64,000 bases of DNA. It comes from Rhabdophis nuchalis. Its lineage: Eukaryota; Chordata; Lepidosauria; Squamata; Natricidae. The position numbers were made by a program, and so were the translations under genes. Under the pieces are notes generated by a model. The model worked only from the letters and a program-made list of their open reading frames with translations, had not been told where the DNA came from and did not search any database. Shown here in pieces: positions 20,800 to 33,203 of the stretch; within the stretch, counting starts at the first letter, position 1, and each line of letters starts with the position of its first letter. The stretch covers positions 165,782,003-165,846,002 of the forward strand of contig CM077645.1 in assembly GCA_039707465.1 (NCBI GenBank). Direction: 5' to 3'.

Positions 20800-21730
20800 A
20801 TGAAGATAAGGAAAATGCTAGATGACTGGAGAATAATTTACTTTCTCAAGGGTTGGGAGAAAGATCTAGGAAATAATCTTCTGAAATCCAAGCCTGAAAG
20901 ATTCTAGAGTAGATCATAAGAGATTGATCTACAAGCATCCTGAAAACAAGGTGGTAATTATGAGAAGTCATATCAATTAACAATACATCTTGTCTGCCTA
21001 ACCATATCTCATTTTTAATCACATAATTTCCTTAATAGCTTGTGGACATGTTATAGAGTTAACTTGAATTCAGCAAGGCATTTGACAAAGTACCTCATGA
21101 CATATCAATTAGCAAGCTACTTTGGAGTAAACTGGGTGGCATGGCAATTAAGTGCTTACATAGCTGGCTTGAAAATTGTGTTCAAATTGTTCATCAATTG
21201 TTTCTTAGCAAATTAGAGATATCAAGCTGGGTGCAACAAAAATTGGACCTGACTTCTTTACTCTTCAGTGTTTTTATTAATTAGCTGGATGAAGATGTAC
21301 AGAGAATGTTTATCTTTCAGATGTGATTAAGTTTAGCTAACATCTTAAAAAATAGAAACAAATTTAAAATGATTTTAATAGGTTAAAATGGGTGGAAAGT
21401 TACAGAATGAAATTTAAGAAAGGTGGTGCATATTTATTTAGGATACAAAAATCAAATATACAGGTCTAGTAGGGGAAATTCCTGACTTAGTCATAGTACT
21501 TGTGCAAATAGTAGGAATTAGAAACTGAATATAAGTTAGCAGTATGGAATGGATACAAAAAAGGGAAATGCAATTGTAGGCTGCATTGAAAGAAATATAG
21601 TTATCTAAAGTATAAGAAATAATTGTCTTCATTTGGCTACTCTGATGAGATCTGTCCAGAACCGCTGAATCTCTAGCATAGCTCTTATCTTTCTCAGAGC
21701 ATACAAGCCCCATAACCATGTCAAGATAGT
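20800..21730 (+). mobile_element. Ancient CR1 LINE, RT fragment
   Basis: With stops and shifts, the plus strand reads LEFSKAFDKVPHDI near 21065-21110 (the CR1 version of RT motif A), then SWLEN and LLFSVFIN.LDEDVQ. Further on is VGCIERNIVI followed by SIRNN. This is the motif order of CR1 ORF2 downstream of the first catalytic Asp. It is highly decayed, much older than the CR1 ends at 10247 or 56451. Confidence 0.6.
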
Positions 21731-21774
21731 GCCTCATGGTCACAAAGGAGGGTGATGATGATGATGATATGATT

Positions 21775-21888
21775 ATTATACTTTATTCATTAAACATGAA
21801 ACTCAGTCAACTGAACATTCAAAAATGCATCACAAATACCATTGACTGGTACAAATGGTTGATATGGGTTGCTTCCAGCATTCTAGGT
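21775..21888 (-). repeat. LINE 3'-end-like segment (possible R4 3' UTR)
   Basis: The segment matches 26828-26945 over its length. On the minus strand both contain CCAGTCAAT, GTTCAGTTG(A/G)CTGAGTTTCATG and AATAAAGTA, and then enter a microsatellite. This looks like a LINE untranslated end with its tail. It may be the end of the split R4 at 22488-25900, with L2 copy F between them. Confidence 0.5.
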
Positions 21889-21990
21889 ATTTATTTATTT
21901 ATTTATTTATTTATTTGTTTGTTTATTTATTTATTTATTTATTTATTTATTCATTCATTCATTCATTCATTCATTCATTCATTCATTCAT

Positions 21991-22041
<51 letters not shown>

Positions 22042-22081
22042 TTCATTTATTTATTCATTCATTCATTCATTCATTTATTCA
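21889..22081. repeat. (TTTA)n/(TTCA)n microsatellite
   Basis: Blocks of ATTT and ATTC units alternate over about 190 bp. The tract is the A-rich tail of the minus-strand L2 that starts at 22082. Confidence 0.93.
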
Positions 22082-22487
22082 TATTTTTATACCGCCCTCT
22101 CTCTCCAACAGTGGACTCAGGGCGGTGCACAGGGAAAGATAAAAGCGAAAGACAATGAGTACAGTCATAAATAATTAAAAAGAATTAAATCATTAAAATA
22201 TATAAATAAAATCCCAACTAAAATGCGGTAACGAGGAGTTATGCAAGGTCGGACATTTGAAAAAGGTAAGTTTTTAATGCCCGACAAAAGAGGCGAAGAT
22301 CTGTAATTGTGTGGAGGTCGGAGGGGGGGCAGGTCATTCCAGAGGGCAGGGCCTGCCACAGAGAAGGCTCTTCCCCGGGAGTTGCCAGCTGGCATTGTCC
22401 GGCCGACAGCACTCTGAGGAGGCCCTCCCTGTGGGAGCGGACAGGTCGAATGGAGGTAGGAGGTAGGAGGAGGTCCCGCAAATAACC
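22082..22487 (-). mobile_element. L2-like LINE, 3' part (copy F)
   Basis: Minus frames carry YLRDLLLPPTSIRPVRSHREGLLRV-type residues, then, after a shift, GRAFSVAGPALWNDLPP. The 3' end has CAGGGCGGTGCACAGGG and an ATTT tail. It lies against the C-terminal part of an R4 LINE at 22488. Confidence 0.85.
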
Positions 22488-22677
22488 AGTGTTGACCAGT
22501 GTCAACAAGTGTTATTGCAGCAAGCTGCAATTTGTTGCAATGTCTTATAAAATTCTTGCACATGGTACCAAGTGCTCCGATGACAATGAGTATCACTGTT
22601 ACCTGTTTCATCCATAATCAGGTAGTTTCGATGGCCAGGTCACAGAATTTCATGATTTTTTCCAGTTCTTTTTCTTC
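22488..22677 (-). mobile_element. R4/Dong-like LINE, C-terminal piece of a split copy
   Basis: The minus strand encodes KELEKIMKFCDLAIE, WMKQVTVILIVIGALGTM and NKLQLAAITLVDTG. It continues the frame that ends with DIVIPGDARVE at about 23490, on the far side of L2 copy G. This is the region after the RT in R4-type ORFs. Confidence 0.75.
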
Positions 22678-23455
22678 ATGGAAGATCAAGTGACAGCCGT
22701 GGCCAGGAGGGCGTTTTACCAGGTTCGCCTGGTTCGCCAATTGCGCCCCCTATTGGATAGGGACGCCCTTCGCACAGTCACTCATGCTCTCGTGACATCC
22801 CGACTGGATTATTGTAACTCTCTCTACATGGGGCTCCCCTTGAGGTGCACCCGGAGACTTCAGTTAGTCCAGAATGCAGCCGCGCGAGCAATAATGGGTA
22901 CCGCAAGGTATACCCATGTAACACCGCTCTTGCGCGAGCTGCACTGGCTACCTGTCGTCTTTCGGGTGCGCTTCAAGGTGTTAGTCCTCATCTTCAAAGC
23001 GCTCCATGGCTCGGGACCTAGCTACCTGCGGGATCGGATCCTGCCCCATACATCCTCACGGCCGATTCGCTCCCACAGAGAGGGACTTCTCCGGGTGCCG
23101 TCCACTAGATTTTGTCAGCGGGCGACGCCCAGGGGAAGGGCCTTCTCTGTGGCGGGCCCAGCCCTCTGGAACGACCTTCCCCCCGATATTAGAACTACCA
23201 CGGACCTCTGCTCCTTCCGTCTGAAATTAAAAACACATCTTTTTCGCTTGGCCGGCCTAGGATAGTCTCTTCTGATTGTTTAGGGATTTTTAGTAAATAT
23301 TTGGGAATTTTAGCGCAGGGTTTTCTGTTTAATATGCCTTTTAGGCGTATTTATGTACGTTTATTGTTTTAAATTTTGTATTCTTTCTAACTGTTTTTAA
23401 TTCACTGTGCCCCGCCTCGAGTCCCTTCGGGGAGAGAGAGCGGGTTATAAATAAA
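22678..23455 (+). mobile_element. L2-like LINE, 3' part with intact C-terminal frame (copy G)
   Basis: The plus frame 22678-23265 (195 codons) is open from EDQVTAVARRAFYQV to the stop after LFRLAGLG, with DYCNSLYMGLPL, ARYTHVTPLLRELHW and WNDLPPDIRTTTDL blocks. It is one of the best preserved copies. The 3' end has CCCCGCCTCGAGTCCCTTCG, GAGAGCGGGTTATAAATAAA and a GATTC tail. It interrupts the R4 LINE. No target duplication was recognised. Confidence 0.93.
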
Positions 23456-23480
23456 ATTCGATTCGATTCGATTCGATTCA
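23456..23480. repeat. (GATTC)n tail of L2 copy G
   Basis: Five GATTC-type units at the 3' end of the L2 copy, in place of the AAT tail seen in other copies. Confidence 0.9.
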
Positions 23481-24656
23481 ACTCTGGCATCTCCTGGTAT
23501 CACAATGTCAGTAAATTGTATGTTTCGGTTTTCGAAAACTGTGACATCTGCAATGTTGTGTTCCAAATGACGATCCATCTGCATTCGAAATCCCACAAAA
23601 TATTTACCATCTCATTTTCAGTAACATTTTCCACTTTATGTTCCCATGACTTTCTGGATACAGGTAAATCATATTTTTCCATAATGACCAGTGGATTAAT
23701 TTAGCAACTCAGTCGTGTCTAGCTTTGTAATCAGTTTGTGCGATTTTGCTGCATTCACATGTTAAATGTGAAACCTCATTTTTCTTCTTCTACAGTTTGA
23801 TGGATTTGCAATAGCCTCCCAGATAAAGATGTTATCTGCTTCCAATATGCCTGTAGGTATTTGAAGGTATTTGTAACCATCATCCTTTGCTAAAGCTTTC
23901 ACTATGCTTCCATTTCCCAGTTCTATTCCGTCTATTTTTTCCATTTTTCCTTGCGGCATGGATAATAAAGCATATTTTTCAAGTCTAAAGTTCATTTTGA
24001 TGTCACTGCTGAACAGTTGAATTGTGTTGAGTATTGATTTAAGTTCAGTGGGACTTTCTGCATACATTTTTAAGTCATACATGTATAGTAGATGGTTTAT
24101 TTTGCAATATTGGCTTGAAATTTGGTATCCCAGTTTTGTTTTTTGTAGGATTATTAATGCAATGTTGAACAGTAGTGGTGAAATTGAGTCCCCCTGGAAG
24201 ATTCCTTGTCTAATGTTGACTTCTGCAATGTTCTCCCCATTTGCTGTTAGAACTGTTTTCCATTTTTGCATATTTGCTTTCAAAAGTGCAGAGATAATTT
24301 TGCTGATTCCAAAGTTTTCCAGACAGATGTTAATGCAACTGTGAGGTAATGAATGAAATTCATTTTGTATTTTTACAAAATGCATTTTGTCTCTGAGCAG
24401 CTGATCTTTTGTTTCTCTTGATTTTTTATGATTTTCTTTTTGTTCTACTGGATACAAACTGTTTTCCATCAGATGATTGAATACTGAATTTGCCAATATT
24501 CTTATAAAAAGTTTGAATGTTGTTGGCAGACAAGTAATTGGGCAATAGTTGTTGGTTCTATGCCCTTTTCTGGATCTTTCATTATCAAGTATGTTCAACC
24601 ATTCTACATTTTTTTGCATTTTGAAGCATTTGATCAAATTGAGTGGCCATGCGATG
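23481..24656 (-). mobile_element. R4/Dong-like LINE, RT-containing piece of a split copy
   Basis: Minus frame 23762-24637 (291 codons) carries an RT: NNYCPITCLPTTFKLFIRI (motif 1), a KDQLLRDK block, a damaged motif A around FHSLPHSCINICLENFG, RQGIFQGDSISPLLFNIAL (motif B) and HLLYMYDLKMYAES, where the usual YMDDLK has become YMYDLK. Then come FRLEKYALLSMPQGKM and YKYLQI. The loss of the second catalytic Asp makes the enzyme dead. After a shift the region continues as NMIYLYPESHGN, RHLEHNIADVTVFENRN and DIVIPGDARVE. Confidence 0.85.
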
Positions 24657-25076
24657 ATGGAGACTGGTCCTGCCCCATACCTCCCTGCGGCCGATTCGCT
24701 CCCACAGAGAGGGACTTTTCCGGGTGCCGTCCACTAGGTTATGCCAGCGGGTGACACCCAGAGGAAGGGCCTTCTCTGTGGTGGGCCCGACCCTCTGGAA
24801 CGACCTTCCCCCCGAAATCAGAACAACCACAGACCTCCGCTCCTTCTGTCAAAAATTAAAAACACACTTCTTCTGCTTGGCCGGCCTAGGGTAATTAAAC
24901 TGTTTTTAGGGGTTTGTAAGGGCTTAGTTTTAGTTTTTATATGGGATTTTAGCTCAGGATTAGTTTAATTCGTTTTAACATTATATTGTGTTTGTGGTTT
25001 TTATTTGTATTTTTAAATTCCCTGTGCCCCGCCTCGAGTCCCTTCGGGGAGAGAGAGCGGGTTATAAATTTAAAAA
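24657..25076 (+). mobile_element. L2-like LINE, 3' end (copy H)
   Basis: Frames carry ILPHTSLRPIRSHREG-like and SVVGPTLWNDLPPEIRTTTDLRS-like residues in two phases. The untranslated end has CCCGCCTCGAGTCCCTTCGG and GAGCGGGTTATAAATT. It is inserted in the R4 LINE just before the RT, and its TTA tail runs to 25257. Confidence 0.88.
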
Positions 25077-25900
<824 letters not shown>

Positions 25901-26002
25901 GATAGCTGTTCAGGCCCAGCCACGACAGGAAAGAGGCATACCTTCCTGTTTGGTGGTGGGAAGGAAAGATTATTGTTGTGGTGGTGGTGGTGGTTGTTAT
26001 AT

Positions 26003-26315
26003 GGTTAATCTTTGGTGGGATTCACAGCCTTTGGGGCTGGTTGGTAACTCAACACTCGAGTCCTAACCAAGGACCTAGGAACTGTTAAGGTAACGTCGGA
26101 GGATATAAGCTGTTCCAAGTAGGGTGGTTTTTTTGTAGAGTCAGAATGTTCAAATCCAGTAAATTTAGAATTCCCAAATAGCAAGGTAGCCCTTTAGGTA
26201 TTACTCCAAGGGCCCCAATTGCAATTGGGACAACACACAATTTCTTTTTCCATAGTCGCTCAACTATTTGGAAGTCCCGATATTTTGTTATATATATTTT
26301 TTGCGTATTACTATT
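26003..26315 (-). mobile_element. R4/Dong-like LINE 3' end (tandem copy 1)
   Basis: On the minus strand it covers the end of the ORF and the untranslated tail, including TTAACAGTTCCTAGGTCCTTGG and CCCCAAAGGCTGTGAATCCC. It is very similar to 26320-26457 and 26541-26820. Confidence 0.75.
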
Positions 26316-26319
26316 CTGT

Positions 26320-26456
26320 GGTTAATCTTTGGTGAGATTCACAGCCTTTGGGGCTAGTTGGTAGCTCAACAGCTCGAGTCCTAACCAAGAACCTAGGAAC
26401 TGTTAAGGTAACGTCAGAAGATATAAACTGTTCCAAGTAGGGTGTTTTTTTGTAGA

Positions 26457-26457
<1 letters not shown>
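26320..26457 (-). mobile_element. R4/Dong-like LINE 3' end (tandem copy 2, short)
   Basis: Only the untranslated end and the last codons are present. It is flanked by a TTA tract at 26458-26540, which separates it from copy 3. Confidence 0.75.
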
Positions 26458-26539
<82 letters not shown>

Positions 26540-26540
26540 G
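26458..26540. repeat. (TTA)n microsatellite
   Basis: About 83 bp of pure ATT units, the tail of the R4 3' end at 26541-26820 and the boundary of copy 2. Confidence 0.96.
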
Positions 26541-26820
26541 TTAATCTTTGGTGAGATTCACAGCCTTTGGGGCTGGTTGGTAGCTCAACAGTTCAAGTCC
26601 TAACCAAGGACCTAGGAACTGTCAAGGTAACGTCGGAGGATATAAGCTGTTCCCAACAGGGTGGCCCTTTGTAGAGTCAGAATGCTCAAGTCAGGCAAAC
26701 CTAGAACCTCCACATAGCGAGGCAGTTCCCTAGGTATTGCTCCAAGGGCTCCAATCACAATCGGGACAACACATGACTTTCTCTTCCACAGTCGCTCAAC
26801 TTCAATTTGCAGTTGAATTA
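26541..26820 (-). mobile_element. R4/Dong-like LINE 3' end (tandem copy 3)
   Basis: The minus frame 26612-26833 encodes VEVLGLPDLSILTLQRATLLG and TAYILRRYLDSS after VVPIVIGALGAIPRELPRY. The stop is followed by the untranslated end CACCAAAGATTAAC and an ATA tail. It is the reference for the other R4 ends in this window. Confidence 0.8.
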
Positions 26821-26827
26821 TTATTAT

Positions 26828-26945
26828 TATCATTTACTTTATTCATAAAACATGAAACTCAGCCAACTGAACATTTAAAAATGCATTGCAAATATTATTG
26901 ACTGGTGCTAATGGTTGATACAGTTTGCTGCCAGCATCCTAGGTA
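26828..26945 (-). repeat. LINE 3'-end-like segment, second copy
   Basis: Homologous to 21775-21888. It ends in AATAAAGTAAATG and an AAT tail at the R4 copy 3 border. Confidence 0.6.
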
Positions 26946-26967
26946 TCAACCAAGTATCTTCGTAGAA

Positions 26968-26998
26968 ATAATAGTAATAATAATAGTAATAATAATAA

Positions 26999-27035
<37 letters not shown>

Positions 27036-27062
27036 TGTTGTTATTATTATTATTATTATTAT
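26968..27062. repeat. (AAT)n(AGT)n(TTA)n compound microsatellite
   Basis: Blocks of AAT, then about 12 AGT units, a TTG pair and ATT units. Confidence 0.93.
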
Positions 27063-27760
27063 ACATTGTCAGAACTCTGGAGGATATTTTCCTTTGTGCT
27101 TTAAAAGAAAAATCTCTCCCTAGTCTTTGTTTTCAAAAATGACATGTTTGTAAAGTAGTATGAATTAAATATGTGCTGTTTCAAGTTGAATGAGAGAATC
27201 TTAAAAGATGTTTTTATTCTCCTGTGAGGAAAACAGTTTTCTGTAAGCATCTTCAGTGCTAAGATGTTCAAAGGAGTCCCTTTCCTTTGATTATTTACAG
27301 CGTTCTGACAGCAGAATTCTTATCCTGGTTAATTTAGATGGCTGATGAGGTCTGCATTTGACTCCATGTTTTGCTACATTAGACAGTTTTATTTCTTCAC
27401 TATAAATGGAGTAATAAATCTACTGCCAGGTAGCTATTTCACTGTGGTTACTGGACAGTACAGCTTGACAAAGTAGAGCGTCAGAATAGAAGTCAGTAGG
27501 GAATTCCTGCTTTAAAAGTATCTGCTTATAGCATTTCATCTCTGAAGGTAGGTCACAAATAAATACAAGCAGCCTGATTGAGCACTGGTGCATTATTCTG
27601 TCCTGAACATTTCATGGCTCCATTTTATAATGATTTTTTTTTATTATTAGAATATCTTTAAGGCATATACATACCTATGCAAGGCTGTATACAGTTATTT
27701 TAATGAAAGCATGTAGGAAGTCAATTTAGACTTCCAGATGTCATATATGCTATTATAATT
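27063..27760. other. Stretch without a recognised feature
   Basis: No repeat end, RNA gene or supported frame was seen. Confidence 0.5.
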
Positions 27761-27765
27761 TGTTG

Positions 27766-27985
27766 TTGTTGTTAGTTGTGAAGTCGTGTCTGACCCATTG
27801 CAACCCATGGACAACATTACTCCAGGTCTTCCTGTCCTCTACCATCCCCCAGAGTCCATTTAAGCTCACACCGACAAATCCAAGTGACTCCATCCAGCCA
27901 CCTCATTCTTTGTTGTCCCCCTTCTTCTTTTGCCCTCAATTGTTCCCAGCATTAGGCTCTTCTCCAATACAGAAAATCTATTCAT
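27766..27985 (-). mobile_element. Bov-B (RTE) LINE, 3' coding end
   Basis: On the minus strand the frame reads SLMLGTIEGKRRRG, then KNEVAGWSH, and ends near SDTTSQLTTTT before a GTT/AAC tail. This is the C-terminal GKRRRGRQR..RWLDG.T region of RTE/Bov-B ORF2, with stops and one frame change. It is a short 3' remnant. Confidence 0.75.
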
Positions 27986-28204
27986 GTAGCTTTGCTATGC
28001 TGGATCCAGAAGGGATCTTGCTTCCCCAATATCATACTGTACCCTGATTGTGTACTTGAAATGGGTCTATACAAGGCTGGTGTACTTACAATTTATCAGA
28101 CAGCATTTTAAGGGTCATTGATAGTTTCTTCTAGTAAAATTTCAAGCCCAGCTAATATCATCCAATTTTTTTTAAAAAAAACTCCTTCAATGCTCTAGTT
28201 ACTC

Positions 28205-28738
28205 CATGTACTGAATTTTATTTATTTATTTAATTTAATTTTATTAAATTTTATTAAATTTATAGACCCATGGGGACTCGGGGCGGTGCACAGGAAATTA
28301 AAAATCCAATAAATACAACAATATACAAAATACAAAATATTAAAACCAAATTAAATCAATATTAAAACCCCTAAAACCCTAACAATTACCCCTTAAAATT
28401 CTAATTAAACAATTTCTTTCTGCGGCTAGGTATATAAAAAATTAGGCCAAGCCGGCCTGATGGAAGAAATGAGTCTTTAACTTCTGGCAGAAGGAGTGGA
28501 GGTCCGTCGTTGTTCTGATTTTGGGGGGTAGGTCGTTCCAGAGGGTTGGGCCCACCACAGAGAAGGCCCTTCCCCTGGGTGTCGCCCACTGGCATTGCCT
28601 AGTGGACGGCACCCAAAGAAGTCCCTCTCTGTGGGAGAGAATCAGCTGAAGGGATGTATGGGGCAGGATGCGATCCCGCAGATAACTAGGACCCGTGCCA
28701 TGGAGCGCTTTAAAGGTGGTAACCAACACCTTCTTACC
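28205..28738 (-). mobile_element. L2-like LINE, 3' part (copy I)
   Basis: Minus frame 28442-28774 carries LVTTFKALHGTGPSYLRDRIL, HREGLLWVPSTRQC and WNDLPPKIRTTTDLHSF. The 3' end has CGGGGCGGTGCACAGG and a TTTA-type tail (28205-28260). Confidence 0.9.
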
Positions 28739-28744
28739 AGTTTT

Positions 28745-30332
28745 ATCCTTCTTACCAGTTATTCTCTTGACCAAGTGAATTTTTAAAACTTCTTTATAGG
28801 TTGATCAGTCAATTGGTTAACCAATTATCCACTAAGTGGCAGCAAAACATGTTTTGGATTTCTAGCAAAATCTTTTGACTCATGTGCAACTTTTACTTAT
28901 GCTTGATTTATCTAAGAAGGGCCATGTTTGTGCTTTGCTTGAGTTGCAGAAAAGTTGATTGTGAAGGTGGAACTGCCTCCTTCCAATGACAATATACCTC
29001 TTTGAATTACAGTAATTGCTATAGGTTTCACCTGGATAGAGCGCTCCTCCATGTGTAAGATTTACAATCAGGAGAAAACAAAACATCAGAACATAAGTGT
29101 GTGATTATGAAAATTTGAAACATATCATTTTTGTGGCATCTAAAAGAAGACTTCTTCTACTCTTGGGTGTGATTTGCACAAATACCTAGGAAACCTCTAG
29201 TTTAAAAGCCTTAAATTATATTAACTATAGGTTCAACAGAACTTGATGAAGCAAAAGGTACCAATATTAAAATAAGGTTCTTAATCTACTCTTGTCTTGG
29301 CTGTAGAAAACCAACATTTTTTAGATACTTAAAAGGCAACTTCATTTTGGAATGATGCTGTTTTTGTTTCCTCAACTGTTTCATCAGAATGGGTGATAGT
29401 GATAAATTTTGTAGCACCAAATTCTCCATATCTTCCCCAGATTTTCTTTAAGTAGGGGTTTAAACAAAGATTTTAACACTTGGAAGTGATTTGCACAAAT
29501 AATCAGGAAACTTTTAGTTAAAAGCTTTAAGTTATATTGACTGTAGTGTGAACAGAATTTTATTATCTGCACTTTGTATCTCTGAGATTACGTTTATCTA
29601 AAAGGCACAGCAGGTATGTAAGTCAACCTTTTAAAAAAGGTAATTTTACAATACTTCCACATTTGTTATCACTTGTAAACCCACTGGTCACATTTAGAAC
29701 ACTGATATGCCACCCAAAAAGCATACGTCACACATAAATTCCTCAGCTATGTAATTTGGAAGAAAGGGGAAGGAATCTTATTTCTTAAGATTCTGTCTCT
29801 CTGGAATTTCTTGTGGGCAAGCAACTCTTTAATGTTGATGTGAGTTGTGGCTTTGCCTATTTCTTTCATTGGAATCATTTTTTTCCCCAGCTGACAGTCA
29901 TTTGTTCTGAACAAATGAACATAGGTTCAAATCAGTACAAAGACTGGCACTCAGAATTTCCACTTGTATTCATTCATACTAATCCAGAGTTCTCCCCAGA
30001 AGCAATCTAGGCATCTCTGATTTTCAGAATTTCCAGTGTCAATATTTAACCACACCTTAATGAGCTGTACTATCTATCTTTCCCTGATACAAAGAACACC
30101 AATTTTGAAACTATTGCTGAACTTCTACCTGCATATGAGGAAGGTTTTTCTTTTTTGTGAAGGTTTTTAAAGGATCAAATATGTAATTCTGATGGCTTTT
30201 GATTCCACAAATTGTTATCTAATATGATCTCTATATTCTTAGTGAATAATATTGGATGCCAGGCCAGCACAATTCATTTATTTGCATGTCAGTGATAAAC
30301 TATTGGTTAGCTTCCTGTGATATGCTGAAGAT
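28745..30332. other. Stretch without a recognised feature
   Basis: AT-rich. A short similarity exists between about 29165-29235 and 29480-29545 (GTGATTTGCACAAATA, AGGAAAC, TTAGTT, AAAGC), suggesting a diverged local duplication. No gene is supported. Confidence 0.45.
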
Positions 30333-30462
30333 TAATAATAATAATAATAATCGAATTTATTAACCGCTCCCTCTCCCCACAGGGACCCGGGGCGGTGCAC
30401 AGGGAAAAATAAAACAATAAGAACAATAAATACAAAAGTACATAACTTAAAACAAGATTACT
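30333..30462 (-). mobile_element. L2-like LINE, 3' untranslated end (copy J)
   Basis: An AAT tail, then CGAATTTATTAACCGCTCCC and CCCGGGGCGGTGCACAGGG. It is truncated before any coding sequence. Confidence 0.85.
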
Positions 30463-30570
30463 CAGATGTCAATTGAAACATGTCTAAATTGTCATCACTT
30501 CCCTCTAACTCTTTGGATTCAGCTATCAACCAGACCCTTACATACCACAGCTAGGATTCCTCCTCTAGAG

Positions 30571-30669
30571 CAGGGGTCTCCAAACTTGGTAACTTTAAGA
30601 CTTGTGGCTGGCTAAGAATAATAGGAGTGGAAGTCCACAAGTCTTAATGTTGCCAAGTTTGGAGACAGG
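30571..30669. mobile_element. Palindromic hAT MITE, 99 bp
   Basis: The termini are CAGGGGTCTCCAAACTTGG and CCAAGTTTGGAGACAGG. The flanking 8-mers CTCTAGAG (30563-30570) and CTCTAGAA (30670-30677) match at 7 of 8 positions. It is a relative of the element at 17870-17994 with a shortened centre. Confidence 0.88.
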
Positions 30670-30764
30670 CTCTAGAAAAGTTGGTCAGTTGGAGCATCTA
30701 CAGAGTTCAAAACTCCATGTACCTAGAAATTCAAGCATACAGTAAATCTCCACTGTGTCCATAT

Positions 30765-32590
30765 TTAAGGAGGGGAATGGAACAGATCCAGCTAATTATA
30801 GACCGCATTAGCTTTTTTAAGCATAATCAGCCAACTCTATGAATACCTTTCAGATTGCAAATTACAGGACTGGATAAAAGAAGAATCTATATGAGGTAAC
30901 AAACAAGTGGATTTTTGCCCTAGGCACTTTACCATTGATTAGGTCCCAGTTTCAAACTACTTAACAGAGAAATATAGTCATAAAGCAAAGACCCAATTAT
31001 ATATGGCCTCTGTAGATATTAAATCAGCATTTGATTCCATTTCAAGAGAAAGTTTGTGGAGGAAGTTAACAAATACCAACATAAGCAGATTTACTTCTAT
31101 TTATTCCACATTTATATAAAAAAAATCTACTATCAGAATCAGATGTAACTCATGTAGTATACTGATAAGTTTACTACTTATTAGAAAAGTCAGATACGGT
31201 TGTAGTTGACCCCTTCCTAATTATTTAATCTGAATCTAAATGCCACAAGTGTTTAAACTCCACAATCTGTCTGGTTCTCATTTGCACGCATCTAAGATTG
31301 TAGGCACTAGTGTGCCCATTCTCCTATATGTTAATGATCTGACTATTATCTCACAAGCCTCAGCTGACCTTAGACAGAATCTTGGCTGATTACCACAAAG
31401 CAAAAAAATGGCAATTGATGAAAAACTAAAGTACTTGTCTTTGCTAAAATAAATGAATAAATAAAAACAACCTAAAAATAAAAATAGTATTTCAGGGAAT
31501 GAAAATGAACAAGTTAACAGTTTCAAATATCTAGGGATGGCCCTACATGCCACTGGTTCTTGGAAAAAGCCATAAAGAATACATGAAACAATTATTGCTT
31601 AAAATCTCAGCAGCAATATTGAGTTTCTTTTACACCCTTGGAAAAAAAAATATATTGCCACACCGTTGAAATTATGGCCCAAATTTCACACAGACCCATA
31701 CGCTAATTATAAACTGCTATAAACAATGCAAAGTAGATTCCTAGGGTCAGTTTTCTGTGCACCTAAATCTTTACCAAATGCATCGCTAAGGCTGGTGGGT
31801 AGGGTCACTTAAGTAAGAGGAAAAAGTCATGACTCCTCATATTTAATTATTGTCTCAAGAACTTTTTCCTTTTCCCCCTCAGCAGAACTGATCCTGCTAG
31901 TTTGAACAAATCAACTTCAGTGCTCCTATTACCTACTACCGTGTTTCCCTGAAAAAAGGCCTATCCCCAAAATAAGCCCTAAATTGGTTTTTACACATGC
32001 TCCAAATATAAGCTCTAACCCCAAAATAAGCTCTAATTAAGTAGTACTCAAAAGAATATCTTCCTTGACCATCCTCTTCAGCTATTGTCCTTGGAAAATA
32101 AACAAGCCTTTCAGTTTGTTAAAACCAGATTACTTGATATTGATAGCAGAATGGACTTAATTTAACTTTATATCATATGAAGGAGCTTTCAGAATACCTT
32201 ATATTGGAACTAAATGGATGTTTAACTATGTTCATCTTTCCTGCTCAGCACTGACCCTTTTCAGAGCCAGACCTGTTTCGCTTAGAGCAATTCTCAGTAG
32301 TAGATTAGCCAAAATTCTTTTTCCAAGAATAACTTGTCCTTGCAATACAAATTAAATAAAAACCATCCAACATGTTTTGTTGTACTGCTCATATTATCAA
32401 AGTCACTGTCAATCTGTCATCTCCCCCTTGTTGGAATATGTGTAGGGTGATTAGACAAGTTTCATCTTGCTTTTTTCTAATCAGACAATAGACCTAATGC
32501 CATTTAATGCAGCTATGTTTTGTGTCTCAGCTATTAAAGCATGCAAATAAATTGCTATTGAATTGGACCTGCTGTAACAAAGAATAAATA
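30765..32590 (+). mobile_element. Decayed LINE ORF2 of unresolved clade
   Basis: With many stops, the plus strand reads ANYRP, then DQVLVSNYL-like and MASVDIKSAFDSISRESLWRK (RT motif A), LLYVNDLTIISQASADLRQ (motif C region, YADD changed to YVND), VNSFKYLGMALHATGSW, SRFLGSVFCAPKSLPNASLR, and near the end TIQHVLLYCSYYQSHC and MPFNAAMFCVSAIKACK. The order is that of an ORF2 with a C-terminal region, and it is clearly different from the L2, CR1 and R4 copies here. A DNA-transposon-like fragment interrupts it at 31948-32045. Confidence 0.65.
31948..32045. mobile_element. DNA-transposon-like fragment (GTGTTTCCCTGAAAA)
   Basis: It starts CCGTGTTTCCCTGAAAAAAGG and has AAAATAAGCCCTAAATTGG and AAAATAAGCTCTAATTAAG repeats. 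It resembles a common squamate short transposon, of which only one terminus is present. Family unknown. Confidence 0.45.
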
Positions 32591-32781
32591 TTTTTTCCCA
32601 GAGTAAATTAAATCTTGTCATTAGAATTTTTCATATAGTTTTAAATCAGTTTTTATTGTGCTATATCATTGGCATGCAATTGTTGCTCTCCAACACTTTC
32701 ATTGTTCTGATGAGAAGGAGGCTTTCTGGCACTAGAATCAATGGTTTTCAAAAGAGTTTGGAGCTTTTTATCAGGCAGAGC

Positions 32782-33195
32782 CAGGGGTAGGCTGCTGAGG
32801 TTTCACAGGGGTTTGGGAGAAACTCTAGCTAAGATTCTGTGCAGTTCAGAGAACCCCAAAATTCCAATCCTGGCTGGACCTGCCCACCCCATGCTGCCCC
32901 TCCCAGGAGTCCCCACCCGGCCTGTTTTGGATGCAGGTTAATTGCAGGGCATTTGCGGAGTCTCAGAGAGAACAAAAAAAAAGGGCTGTTTCCAGCCTCC
33001 AGAGGGCCTCCAGAGCCTGGGGAGGCTATTTTTGCCCTTCCAGAGGCTCAAAGAAACCCTTTGGAGACGGGGAGGGCAAAAACACCCTTCAGCTGTGGTG
33101 CAGGAGGCTGACTAGGCCACGCCCACCATGGCCATGCTCACACAGCAACCAGACAGAGAACCCCTAAAACTGAAGCCCACCCCTGCCCACCCCTG
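32782..33195. mobile_element. hAT-like element, 414 bp, perfect 8-bp duplication
   Basis: The ends are CAGGGGTAGGCTGCTGAGG and CCCACCCCTGCCCACCCCTG. The 8-mers GGCAGAGC occur at 32774-32781 and 33196-33203. The interior is GC-rich compared with the flanks. The internal open frames (32741-33167) show no transposase motif. Confidence 0.85.
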
Positions 33196-33203
33196 GGCAG
33201 AGC

